Shown: piece after piece, positions 4,630 to 11,917 of the stretch
How positions within the stretch are numbered: the first letter of the stretch is position 1
Layout of the letters: each line of letters begins with the position of its first letter
Assembly: GCA_964600165.1 (NCBI GenBank)
Contig: CAZRIP010000091.1
Location: 1-16,264 of the forward strand
DNA length: 16,264 bases
Direction of reading: 5' to 3'
Origin: CAZRIP01 sp964600165
GTDB lineage: Bacteria; Elusimicrobiota; Elusimicrobia; UBA1565; UBA9628
Translations under genes and position numbers: made by a program
Notes under the pieces: generated by a model
The model's input: only the letters and a program-made list of their open reading frames with translations
The model's database searches: none
Told to the model about the DNA's origin: nothing

Positions 4630-7044
4630 CTTTACGAGCTGGGCGATGGCGGGGTTGGCGCCCTCGTGGTAGCGCGTCCATTCCGCGCGCTCGGCGGCGT
4701 CGAGCGCGCGCCCGCGCGAGCGCAGGTACGACCACGCGTAGAGGCGGCGGCGCCATCGTGCGTCGCCGCGCTGGTCGAAACTTCTCAAGATGGTCGCGAA
4801 GCGCTGCAGCCAGAACGCCTTCGGCGCCTCGTATTCCAGGAGAGGGTGCCGATCCTCGTTGAAGGGGCCGGCTCCGGCGACGGCGCGCACGACGTCGTCG
4901 CCGGCCGATTGAAGGCTCAACAGCGTCGAGAGCTTGCCGATCCCGAGACGCGCCAAATCGGCGCGCACCTTGGGCTCGTCGAACTCCGCCTGCATCGCGC
5001 GATAATCCGGGACGACGGGACCGTCCGAGCCGATGATGACGAGGTCGCGCCCGGGCGTCGTCTCCCACAACGAGACGCTCGAGAACTCCGAGGCGAACGT
5101 GCGCAGCACGAGCTGGAGCGTCGGGTCGTTGAGCTCGTAAAGGTGGAACCATTGCATGAACAGGCCGCCTTCTTTGAGCCGAGATCGCGCGTCGCGGTAG
5201 AAATCGCGCGTAAAGAGGCTCGCGACCCCGGCGATCCACGTGTTCGACGGCTCGCTGAGGATCAAGTCGTAGCGGCGCGACGACGTCTTGACGAACGTCT
5301 TCGCGTCGTCGGCCGCGACGGTCAGGCGCGGGTCGTCGAGCGCGCCGCGATTATACGGCGCGAAGAGCCTCGCGGCCTCGACGACTTCCGGAGAAAGCTC
5401 CACGACGTCGACGCGCGAGACCGGGTGGGCGAGCGCCGCGCCGGCGGTCACGCCGCTGCCCAGGCCCACGATCAGCACGTCGCGCGACGCCGGCCGCAGC
5501 ACGAGCGGGATATGCGCGATCAGCATCTGGTTGGCCATGTCGCCGGTCGAGCTCGCGTCGACCTTGGCGTTGACCTTGAGCGACAGCGTGCCGATCGGAT
5601 CGCGTTCGACGGAGATCGTGGCCTCGCGGCCGTCGCGGTAAAAGATCAGCGATTGCCGGCGCGTCTGCTCGGCATAGCGCGAGAAGCTCGGGTACGCGTT
5701 GGCCATCGGCATGCGGAAGTCGCCGCGCGTGAGCATGAGCTTGTCCCAAGGCGGCAAGGCGGCGGAGGCCGCGAACGCCGCGAGGGCCGCGCCGATCGCG
5801 AAGGCCTTGACGCGGCGCGGCGCCGGCGCCGTCCACACGATCACGACTCCGACGACGAGGCTTCCCGCGGCCGCCGCCGCGAACAGCCCCTGCAGCCCCA
5901 GCGCGGGCAGGAGCCAAAGACCGGCGGCGAGAGCGCCCGCGACGTTGCCCGCCGTGTTGAAGCCCCAGAGGCGTCCGAGATCGCGGCCCGCGCGCTCGGG
6001 ACGCGAGAGGGCGGACGCCGCGAGCGGCAGCGTCATCCCGATGAGCGCGGTCGGGACGATCATCAAAGCCAGGCAGAGCGCGAGCTTGACGCCCTCGAAG
6101 ATGTAGAACGTGGCCGGGATCCGGTTGAAGAAACCTCCGGCGAGCAGCACGACGTACGGCAGCTTGTCGTAGAAAGGGACGGTCAACGCCATGACGGCGG
6201 CCGCGGCGAGCTCGGCCAAGCCGAACGCGAGGTAAGGCGGCGCCCGCGAGACCCAGCGGCGGCGCGCGAGCGAGGCGCCCAGCGCGATCCCGGCGATGAA
6301 GCCGGCGAGCATCGCCGAGAACGAGTACGCCGAGGAGCCGAGCACGAGGGCGATCACGCGGACCCAGGCGATCTCGTAGCAGAGCGCGACGAAGCCTCCG
6401 ACGAACGCCGCGGCCCAAAGCAGGCGCTTGAGGTCCTCGCCGAGCGGACGCGCGGGCGAGGGGGACGCGTCGCGCGGCCGCCCGCCGCGCGCCTTGCGCG
6501 CGAGCGCCATCGCGCCGAGCCCGCAAACGGCGTTGCCCGCCGCCGCGAGCGCGGTGGAGAGGTCGAGCCCCAGGCGCGGGATCATGAAATAACCCGCGTC
6601 GAGGCAGCCCGCGACGGCGCCCGCGCTGTTGACGGCGTAGAGCCGGGAAGCCGCGCGGCCGACGTCCTCTCCGCGCCGGGCGAGGTGCCTTCCGAGCGCG
6701 GGCAGCGTCGCGCCCATGAGGACGGTCGGCACCAGCAGTATCGCCGCGGCGATCAGGACGCGCGCGGGGCCCGCGGACGCCGCGAGAGGGAGCGCGAACG
6801 GCGGGATGAGCCCGGCCAGCGCCAGCCCGAGCTCGAGCCGGCCGTAGAGACGGAGCGGATCGTCGGAGCGGTCGGCCAGCGGCCCGAGCCAAGCCGAGCC
6901 GAGCGCGAGGCCGCCGAGGAAAACGGCGAGGACCGTGGTCTGGGCGAGCGCGGTGGCGCCGAAGAGCGCCGCGAGGTACTTGGCCCAGACGACCTCGTAG
7001 ACGAGTCCCGTCGCGCCCGAGAGGAAATAGACCGCGCCGAGCAT
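4627..7044 (-). CDS. Fused MFS-like membrane protein / spermidine-synthase-like domain
   Basis: 805 residues. The N-terminal half (1-430) is highly hydrophobic, with about a dozen membrane segments in two repeated halves: TGLVYEVVWAKYLAALFGAT (12-31) recurs as VALCYEIAWVRVIALVLGSS (219-238), and VPTVLMGATLP (105-115) as VPTALIGMTLP (330-340). The C-terminal half is a Rossmann-type spermidine-synthase fold: strand and nucleotide loop VLIVGLGSGVTAG (523-535), acidic VVELSPEVV (547-555), ADDAKTF (578-584) and YDLILSEPSNTW (592-603). True spermidine synthases have a catalytic Asp in the last motif; here Glu598 occupies that region, as is common in this fused family, so polyamine synthesis is doubtful and the substrate unknown. 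The ATG shares its A with the TGA of the DUF192 gene (TGATG), indicating translational coupling. The TAG stop comes from the RAYT element tip. Confidence 0.88.
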   Translation of the reverse strand: MLGAVYFLSGATGLVYEVVWAKYLAALFGATALAQTTVLAVFLGGLALGSAWLGPLADRSDDPLRLYGRLELGLALAGLIPPFALPLAASAGPARVLIAAAILLVPTVLMGATLPALGRHLARRGEDVGRAASRLYAVNSAGAVAGCLDAGYFMIPRLGLDLSTALAAAGNAVCGLGAMALARKARGGRPRDASPSPARPLGEDLKRLLWAAAFVGGFVALCYEIAWVRVIALVLGSSAYSFSAMLAGFIAGIALGASLARRRWVSRAPPYLAFGLAELAAAAVMALTVPFYDKLPYVVLLAGGFFNRIPATFYIFEGVKLALCLALMIVPTALIGMTLPLAASALSRPERAGRDLGRLWGFNTAGNVAGALAAGLWLLPALGLQGLFAAAAAGSLVVGVVIVWTAPAPRRVKAFAIGAALAAFAASAALPPWDKLMLTRGDFRMPMANAYPSFSRYAEQTRRQSLIFYRDGREATISVERDPIGTLSLKVNAKVDASSTGDMANQMLIAHIPLVLRPASRDVLIVGLGSGVTAGAALAHPVSRVDVVELSPEVVEAARLFAPYNRGALDDPRLTVAADDAKTFVKTSSRRYDLILSEPSNTWIAGVASLFTRDFYRDARSRLKEGGLFMQWFHLYELNDPTLQLVLRTFASEFSSVSLWETTPGRDLVIIGSDGPVVPDYRAMQAEFDEPKVRADLARLGIGKLSTLLSLQSAGDDVVRAVAGAGPFNEDRHPLLEYEAPKAFWLQRFATILRSFDQRGDARWRRRLYAWSYLRSRGRALDAAERAEWTRYHEGANPAIAQLVK

Positions 7045-7511
7045 CAGCGCTCGGGGATCTCGACGTCGAAGCGGAACGCGTCTCCTTCCTTGAGCTTATG
7101 GCGCGCCGCGGCGCCGGCCGGAAGCTCCAGGACGTACTGGCCCGTGCCCGGCGCGAGCGCGACCTTGTCGTCCGGCGTGCTCTCCTTCGACGCCTTGACC
7201 TCGCCGTGGACGCGCTGCACCGTCTTGTCGGCGTGGATGAACACGATGTCGAGCGGCACCAGAGTGTTCTTCATCCAGAAGTTCATCGACTCCTCGCGCG
7301 GGAACACGAAGAGCATGCCGTAATCCTTGGGCAGCTTGCGCCGGAACATCAGGCCGCGCTCGCGCTCGAGCGGCGTGTCGACGACGTCGACGCGGATGGT
7401 CTTGCCGTCGGCGAAGGTCAACCGCGTCTGCTGGCGCGCCCGCAAAGGCTCGTTCGGCGCGAATTGCGCGAAGACGGGGACGGCGAAGGCCAGCAAGAGG
7501 AGATATCTCAT
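7044..7511 (-). CDS. Exported DUF192 family protein
   Basis: 155 residues. A signal peptide (MRYLLLLAFAVPVFAQ, cleavage about 15-16) is followed by a full DUF192 domain (about 28-152). Diagnostic stretches are DTPLERERGLMFRRKLP (45-61), YGMLFVFPREESMNFWMKN (64-82) and LVPLDIVFI (84-92), ending with YVLELPAGAAARHKLKEGD. DUF192 proteins are small beta-rich proteins, commonly exported or lipid-anchored, with no established biochemical activity. The start is supported by a good Shine-Dalgarno sequence at 7518-7524. The gene lies between a small exported protein upstream and the MFS/spermidine-synthase-like gene downstream, which starts on its stop codon. The family assignment is firm; the role is unknown. 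Confidence 0.93.
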   Translation of the reverse strand: MRYLLLLAFAVPVFAQFAPNEPLRARQQTRLTFADGKTIRVDVVDTPLERERGLMFRRKLPKDYGMLFVFPREESMNFWMKNTLVPLDIVFIHADKTVQRVHGEVKASKESTPDDKVALAPGTGQYVLELPAGAAARHKLKEGDAFRFDVEIPER

Positions 7512-7517
7512 GGGCGG

Positions 7518-7524
7518 TCCTTTT
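7518..7524 (-). promoter_or_regulatory. Ribosome binding site of the DUF192 gene
   Basis: The minus strand reads AAAAGGA, six bases before the ATG at 7511-7509. It supports this start over internal ones. It is one of few clear Shine-Dalgarno sequences in the window. Confidence 0.6.
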
Positions 7525-7550
7525 CGGCCATCATGTATACCAATTTTGCG

Positions 7551-8039
7551 TCAATACGGATCGTCGCGCGCGCGTCGCGGGCCGCGCTGAGGGAAGCGCG
7601 GAAGATATTCCTTGTCGACGATCTCCTCGATCGCCAGCGCCGAGTCGTAGACTTGATCGTAGTCGAGGCCGCGGCTTTGGGCGATGCGCTCGAGCGACGC
7701 GCCCTTGCGCCGCTCGGCGACGAGCTCCTGCAAGGGCTTCTTGGCGCGCGCGGCGGTGACGACGAGCGTGATCAGCTCGCGCTTGTAGTAGCCCTCGCGC
7801 GCGAGGCGCGACAAGTCGATCACGGCGCCGGAGGTCGAGATCTTGATCGCCGTCCACGTCGCGCTCGAAAACGCCATCGCGATGGCCTGCGCGATCGCTT
7901 GCGGCTCGTCCTTGGGCTTCCTCGAATGCCTCATCGTCTCGAAGAGCTGCGTCTCGTCGAGCTGAGCGGCCGCGCTCGTCGCGAGCAGCGCGGCGAGGAA
8001 CGCGGCGCCGATGATCGCGCTGAGTATCGGCCGTTTCAT
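7551..8039 (-). CDS. Small exported protein of unknown function
   Basis: 162 residues, not recognised. A signal peptide covers about 1-25 (hydrophobic IIGAAFLAALLATSAAA, cleavage near AAA|QLDE). The mature part is predicted mostly alpha-helical: EPQAIAQAIAMAFSSATWTAIKIS (about 45-68), then YYKRELITLVVTAARAKKPLQELVAERRKGASLERIAQSRGLDYDQVY split into charged helices with no Cys. The Arg/Pro/Asp-rich tail (150-162) looks disordered. The region ELVAERRKGASLERIAQSRGLDYDQVY superficially resembles a helix-turn-helix, but the export signal makes DNA binding unlikely. The ATG overlaps the stop of the upstream membrane-anchored protein (ATGA), so translation is coupled, and a 39-base gap separates it from DUF192. 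The context suggests a cell-envelope role alongside its operon partners. Confidence 0.75.
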   Translation of the reverse strand: MKRPILSAIIGAAFLAALLATSAAAQLDETQLFETMRHSRKPKDEPQAIAQAIAMAFSSATWTAIKISTSGAVIDLSRLAREGYYKRELITLVVTAARAKKPLQELVAERRKGASLERIAQSRGLDYDQVYDSALAIEEIVDKEYLPRFPQRGPRRARDDPY

Positions 8040-9571
8040 CGAGCCTTAAAGTATTGCACGGCGCGCTTGGTCTCGTCCAGCCAGCCGCGCGTGCCCCACG
8101 GACCGAGGCGCCCCCACAGCGCGCGAGCGAGGTCGTGGAAGAAGACGCCTTTGGCGGGCCCGTCCGCGTAGATCCGGTCGATCGCCATCGTCTCGCGGCG
8201 ATACATCTCCTTCGGGCCCGCCGGGTCTTTTTGGTGCAGGCCCCAATCGAGGATCTCGCCCGCGACGAGCTGCACGTCGCCGCGGTGGACGTAGCGATGC
8301 CAGTCGTGGATCAGCGCGTCGAACTGCGCCTTGTCGGCTTGATAGAGCATCAGCGCGTCGAGGTCGACGCCGGCGTCGTTCATCATCACGGGGTCTTGGC
8401 CGTGATGCCAGCCCTTGTCCCACGTCAGCGTGAACGCCCACAGCGGCGTCTTGTCGCCGAGCTCGTCTTTGATGCCGCGCACGATCTCGCCCACCTTGTG
8501 CGCGCGCCACCACTGCCAAGCGTCGATGAACGCCTCGTCCTTGCGCATGATCTTCTTGCGCGCGAACCAGACCATGCGCTGCTCCGGCGTCAGACGCGCC
8601 CACTCGGGAGGGGGACTGACGCCGGGCATCTCCGAGAAGAACTCCTCGGCGAGCTCGTAGCCGCCGAGGGCGTTGCGGATGTAGTCGAGACCGACGAAAT
8701 CGACGCCGGGCGTGTCGCGGAATTTCTTGAGGAGCGCGGCGACGTCGCGCGGACGCTTCGGGTCGGCGAGGGACACGGCGCGCGTCGCCACCGCGTGCCC
8801 GTTCTCGACGTCGAGCGCGTATCGGTATCCGCCGACTTGCTGCTTGGACATCGTCAAGTAGCACATGGCGTAGACCCCGAACTTGATCCCGCGGCGGCGG
8901 CACTCGCGCGCGACTAAGGGGATCATCTTGAGGTTCTCGTCGACCCAGATCTCGCCGGGCTTCTGTCCCGGCGTCTGGCCCGCGAGCATCCAGAACGCGT
9001 CGGCGCCGACGTATTGGACCCAGTCGAGCAGCCCGCGCCAGTCCTTGCGCGTCCCGTCGGGCGCGACGACCTGCATCGTCGAGAGCGGCATGACGCTCTC
9101 GAGCGTGACGACCGCGAAGCCCTTGGGCACGGGCCAGGGCTTGCGCCGCTCGATCCTGAACCCCGAGACTTCGAGCCGGTCCGCGAGGTCGCGCTCGCCC
9201 TCCAGACGAAGCGCGTAGGCGCCCGTCGGCGCGTTCCACGGGCAAGGCCAGCGTCCGAGCCACGTTCCCGAGTCTCCGATTTCTTTTAAGGCCAGCTCCG
9301 TGACGCCCGCGACGGTCGTCACCGGGCGCCCGTCGCGCAGGACCGTCACGCGCGGCGCCTGGGCGCGCCAGCGCTCCCGCAGCGCGGGATCGCGCGACTG
9401 CAGGCGCACATCGACCAGCTCGTAGTGGAGGTAAACCGGCTTGACCGGATAGAGGCGCACGCCGCGCGCGAGAGAAAACCACCAAGCGCGCGCGCCGAAG
9501 ACCGCGGCGTAAAGCGCGAGGACGGCCAGAAAAAGCGTCACCCCGTCGCGGGTCCGTCGGCGGCTCGGCAT
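8036..9571 (-). CDS. Membrane-anchored protein with beta-sandwich and putative TIM-barrel hydrolase-like domain
   Basis: 511 residues. One N-terminal membrane anchor (about 11-33, preceded by Arg-rich MPSRRRTRDG) places the rest outside the cytoplasm. Residues about 40-140 look like an all-beta domain ending in GTWLGRWPCPWNAPTGAYALRL (102-123), the kind of Ig-like fold found ahead of carbohydrate-active domains. Residues about 150-511 suggest a TIM barrel: WVQYVGADAFWML (184-196), LVARECRRRGIKFGVYAMCYL (219-239), VDFVGLDYIRN (290-300), LWAFTLTWDKGWHHGQD (377-393), LDALMLYQADK (404-414) and VQLVAGEILDWG (433-444). The VGLDYIR strand recalls the catalytic-strand region of GHL10/DUF4015-type glycoside hydrolase-like proteins. 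This is inference from pattern; the substrate is unknown and the catalytic acids are not assignable. It heads the minus-strand operon. A -10 box lies just upstream of the ATG. Confidence 0.72.
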   Translation of the reverse strand: MPSRRRTRDGVTLFLAVLALYAAVFGARAWWFSLARGVRLYPVKPVYLHYELVDVRLQSRDPALRERWRAQAPRVTVLRDGRPVTTVAGVTELALKEIGDSGTWLGRWPCPWNAPTGAYALRLEGERDLADRLEVSGFRIERRKPWPVPKGFAVVTLESVMPLSTMQVVAPDGTRKDWRGLLDWVQYVGADAFWMLAGQTPGQKPGEIWVDENLKMIPLVARECRRRGIKFGVYAMCYLTMSKQQVGGYRYALDVENGHAVATRAVSLADPKRPRDVAALLKKFRDTPGVDFVGLDYIRNALGGYELAEEFFSEMPGVSPPPEWARLTPEQRMVWFARKKIMRKDEAFIDAWQWWRAHKVGEIVRGIKDELGDKTPLWAFTLTWDKGWHHGQDPVMMNDAGVDLDALMLYQADKAQFDALIHDWHRYVHRGDVQLVAGEILDWGLHQKDPAGPKEMYRRETMAIDRIYADGPAKGVFFHDLARALWGRLGPWGTRGWLDETKRAVQYFKAR

Positions 9572-9581
9572 GGGCGCAGCG

Positions 9582-9587
9582 ATGATA
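9582..9587 (-). promoter_or_regulatory. Possible -10 box for the minus-strand envelope operon
   Basis: The minus strand reads TATCAT at 9587-9582, ten bases before the ATG at 9571. The preceding T-run (9611-9605) sits near the -35 region but is not a good hexamer. As at the regulator and PAS genes, it would give an almost leaderless message. It lies back-to-back with the promoter of the peptide-uptake operon. Confidence 0.4.
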
Positions 9588-9613
9588 CCAAATCGGCTCG
9601 CGGCAAAAAAATC

Positions 9614-9622
9614 TGATATACT
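9614..9622 (+). promoter_or_regulatory. Extended -10 promoter of the peptide-uptake operon
   Basis: TGA-TATACT gives the extended -10 form (TGn before the hexamer), with TATACT at 9617-9622. The -35 region is weak, which is usual for extended -10 promoters. The predicted start is near 9629, leaving a leader of about 30 bases that contains the Shine-Dalgarno sequence at 9643. Confidence 0.6.
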
Positions 9623-9642
9623 GCCGACGCAGCGAGTCTATT

Positions 9643-9648
9643 AAGGAG
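9643..9648 (+). promoter_or_regulatory. Ribosome binding site of the RAM-domain gene
   Basis: AAGGAG lies 11 bases before the ATG at 9660. The spacing is long but the match is strong, and it fits the leader expected from the promoter at 9614-9622. Confidence 0.55.
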
Positions 9649-9659
9649 ACAACGGAACC

Positions 9660-9893
9660 ATGGTGACCGGACTGGTGCTGGTGCGTCTGATGGCGGGCAA
9701 GGAGAAAACGGCGTTGGCGTCGATCAAGCAGACCAAGGGAGTCGCTCACGTGACGGCGGTTTTCGGCCGCTGGGACCTGGTCCTCGACATCGAGACCGAC
9801 GATCTTTCGACGCTTTCCAACGTCGTCGTGCGCGACATCCGCGCGATCCCCGGCGTGCTGTCGACGGAAAGCCTGGTCACCACCGCCATTTAA
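9660..9893 (+). CDS. Stand-alone RAM-domain protein (Lrp/AsnC ligand-binding domain)
   Basis: 77 residues, the length of an isolated AsnC_trans_reg/RAM domain without the helix-turn-helix of full Lrp/AsnC regulators. It shows the beta-alpha-beta-beta-alpha-beta pattern: strand GLVLVRL (4-10), helix KEKTALASIKQ, strand VAHVTAVFG (28-36), the characteristic GRWDLVLDIE (36-45), helix LSTLSNVVVRDI (49-60), and final strand VLSTESLVT. In the family, this domain forms dimers and higher rings and binds amino acids at subunit interfaces. The protein cannot bind DNA by itself; it may sense amino acids or modulate a full Lrp-type protein. It is first in the peptide-uptake operon, three bases ahead of the ATPase gene, consistent with feedback by imported products. 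Fold assignment is firm; role is inferred. Confidence 0.88.
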   Translation: MVTGLVLVRLMAGKEKTALASIKQTKGVAHVTAVFGRWDLVLDIETDDLSTLSNVVVRDIRAIPGVLSTESLVTTAI

Positions 9894-9896
9894 GTC

Positions 9897-10910
9897 TTGG
9901 AGGCTCTTCTTTCGGTCCGCGGCCTGCGGACTTACTTTTTCACGGACTCCGCCGTCGTGCGCGCCGTCGACGGAGTCAGCTACGACCTGCACGAGGGAAA
10001 GACCCTCGCCGTCGTCGGAGAGTCGGGCTCCGGCAAGAGCGTGCACGCGCTGTCCATCCTGCGCCTGCTGCCCGAGCCGCCGGCCAAGATCGTCTCGGGA
10101 CGGATTCTCTTCAAGGGGCGCGATCTCTTGACGATGGGCGCCGAGGAGCTGCGCAAGATCCGCGGCAACCGCATCGCGATGATCTTCCAGGAGCCGATGA
10201 CGTCGCTCAATCCCGTGATGACCATCGGCGAGCAGATCGCCGAGGCCGTGATGCTCCATCAGGGCGCCTCGCGCTCGGCCGCGCTGGAAAAAGCCGTCGC
10301 CCTTCTCGGGAAAGTCGGCATCCCTGACCCCCGCGCGCGCGTCGGCGACTACCCGCACCAGTTCTCCGGCGGCATGCGCCAGCGCGCGATGATCGCGATC
10401 GCGCTCTCGTGCGAGCCGGACGTGCTCATCGCCGACGAGCCCACCACGGCGCTCGACGTGACGATCCAGGCCCAGATCCTCGATCTTCTGCGCTCGCTCC
10501 AAAAAGAGCTCAAGATGGCGATGATCCTCATCACGCACAACATCGGCGTCGTCGCCGAGATGGCGGACGACGTGGCGGTGATGTACGCGGGCCGTCACGT
10601 GGAGTCCGCGCCCGTCGCGCGGCTCTTCGCCGACCCGAAGCACCCGTACACGCGCGGGCTCCTCGGCTCGGTGCCCTCGATTCACTTCAGAAAGGGCAGG
10701 CTCGAGGCGATCCCCGGCCAGCCGCCCGAGCTCACCGCGGCCTTCGCCGGCTGCCCGTTCGCGCCGCGCTGCCCCGTCGTCCTGGCGCGCTGCCCGACGG
10801 ACGACCCGCCTCTCTTCGAGCTGCCCGACGGCCGCGCGAGCAACTGCTGGCATCAGGAAGGCGAAGCCCGGGCGCGCCGCAGCCGCGGCGGGGAGGCGCT
10901 CGTCTCGTGA
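9897..10910 (+). CDS. dppD: Peptide ABC importer ATPase, DppD/OppD type
   Basis: 337 residues. Complete ABC ATPase: Walker A GESGSGKS (41-48), Q-loop Gln98 in MIFQEPMTSLNP, signature SGGMRQR (157-163), Walker B VLIADEP (176-182; Glu181), H-loop His214 in LITHN. The C-terminal oligo_HPY extension (about 235-320) begins with HPYTRGLLGSVP and has four cysteines, Cys286, Cys292, Cys299 and Cys317, in the spacing used for an iron-sulfur cluster in some Opp/Dpp ATPases. It pairs with the ATPase encoded next to drive peptide uptake at the inner membrane. The TTG start, three bases after the RAM-gene stop, gives the normal N-terminus (LLSVRGLRTYF). The GGAGG at 9899-9903 follows the TTG rather than precedes it and no later start keeps the first strand, so re-initiation from the upstream gene is likely. 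dppD and oppD cannot be distinguished by eye. Confidence 0.92.
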   Translation: MEALLSVRGLRTYFFTDSAVVRAVDGVSYDLHEGKTLAVVGESGSGKSVHALSILRLLPEPPAKIVSGRILFKGRDLLTMGAEELRKIRGNRIAMIFQEPMTSLNPVMTIGEQIAEAVMLHQGASRSAALEKAVALLGKVGIPDPRARVGDYPHQFSGGMRQRAMIAIALSCEPDVLIADEPTTALDVTIQAQILDLLRSLQKELKMAMILITHNIGVVAEMADDVAVMYAGRHVESAPVARLFADPKHPYTRGLLGSVPSIHFRKGRLEAIPGQPPELTAAFAGCPFAPRCPVVLARCPTDDPPLFELPDGRASNCWHQEGEARARRSRGGEALVS

Positions 10911-11917
10911 CGGCTCCGATCCTCGAGGCGCGCGGCCTCAAGCGGCACTTTTCCGTCAGCCGGGGCGTCTTCGGCGAGCGCGGGACGGTGCGCGCCGTCG
11001 ACGGCGTGAGCTTTTCGGTCGCCGAGCAGGAGAGCTTCGCCATCGTCGGCGAGTCCGGCTGCGGCAAGACGACGCTCGGCAAGCTGATCTTGGCGCTCGA
11101 CCAGCCGACGGAGGGGAGCGTCTTTTTCCAGGGCCGGGACCTTTTCTCCATAAGCGGATCGGAGCGCCGGAAGCTGCGGCGCGATCTTCAGGTCGTCTTC
11201 CAAGACCCGTTCTCCAGCCTCGATCCGCGCATGAACGTGGAGCAGATCATCACGGAGCCCTTCGCGATCCACGGCCTCTACAAGGACGCCGCGGCGCGGC
11301 GCGCGCGCCTCGATCATCTTGTCGACGTCTGCGGGATCGCCCGCGCGCACCTGACGCGCTATCCGCACGAGTTCTCGGGAGGGCAGCGCCAGCGCGTGGG
11401 CATCGCGCGCGCGCTCGCCTTGGACCCCAAGGTCGTCGTGGCCGACGAGCCGGTGAGCGCGCTCGACGTCTCCATCCAAGCGCAGATCCTGAATCTTCTC
11501 AAGGACCTGCAAAAGGAGCTCAAGCTCACCTACGTCTTCATCTCGCACGACTTCTCGGTGGTCCGGCACCTCTGCGACCGGATCGCGGTGATGTATCTCG
11601 GCAAGATCGTGGAGCTCGCCGACGGCGAGACGCTTTTTTCGGACCCGCAGCATCCCTACACCGAGGCGCTGCTCTCCGCCGTGCCGGTCGCCGACCCGAG
11701 CCTCGCCGGGCGCCGCAAAAGAGTCATCCTTTCCGGCGACGTGCCGAGCCCGCTCTCGCCGCCTTCCGGCTGCTCGTTCCATCCGCGCTGCCGCTACGCC
11801 TTGCCATCCTGCAAAACGGAGACGCCCCCGCTCGACGAGGCCAAAGAACGCCACTGGGCCGCTTGCCCGGTCCTTCCGTTCAAGGCCAAGACGAGCGCGG
11901 CCGCCCTGACAGCATGA
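10907..11917 (+). CDS. dppF: Peptide ABC importer ATPase, DppF/OppF type
   Basis: 336 residues from the GTG that overlaps the previous stop (GTGA); GGGAGG at 10891-10896 serves as ribosome binding site. Frame openness upstream to 10409 is only a shadow of dppD. Motifs: Walker A GESGCGKTT (48-56), Q-loop Gln99 in VFQDPFSSLDP, signature SGGQRQR (157-163), Walker B VVVADEP (176-182; Glu181), H-loop His214 in FISHD. The oligo_HPY tail starts at HPYTEALLSAVP (249-260) and also carries four cysteines (289, 295, 302, 320). It is the second half of the heterodimeric ATPase motor with the dppD product. The insertion SVSRGVFGERGTVRAVDGVSF near the N-terminus is typical of the F subunit. Its stop overlaps the OPT gene start (ATGA). 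Confidence 0.92.
   Translation: MTAPILEARGLKRHFSVSRGVFGERGTVRAVDGVSFSVAEQESFAIVGESGCGKTTLGKLILALDQPTEGSVFFQGRDLFSISGSERRKLRRDLQVVFQDPFSSLDPRMNVEQIITEPFAIHGLYKDAAARRARLDHLVDVCGIARAHLTRYPHEFSGGQRQRVGIARALALDPKVVVADEPVSALDVSIQAQILNLLKDLQKELKLTYVFISHDFSVVRHLCDRIAVMYLGKIVELADGETLFSDPQHPYTEALLSAVPVADPSLAGRRKRVILSGDVPSPLSPPSGCSFHPRCRYALPSCKTETPPLDEAKERHWAACPVLPFKAKTSAAALTA

Noticed and set aside
4666..7323. 885-residue plus-strand open frame opposite the fused MFS and DUF192 genes
   Set aside because: Its translation is low-complexity Arg/Glu/Ala/Asp-rich sequence with no domain. It mirrors the GC-rich third positions of the real minus-strand genes.
8046..10853. 935-residue minus-strand open frame crossing two operons
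   Set aside because: It overlaps convincing genes on both strands, including both divergent promoters, and has Arg/Asp-rich shadow composition.
10409..10906. N-terminal extension of the second ATPase to a 502-residue protein
   Set aside because: The extra 166 residues are an out-of-frame reading of the first ATPase. The GTG overlapping its stop gives a standard-length DppF/OppF protein.
11863..11913. Upstream TTG start for the OPT transporter
   Set aside because: It would overlap the end of dppF by 55 bases and add a non-family segment; ATG 11914 overlaps the dppF stop in the usual ATGA form.
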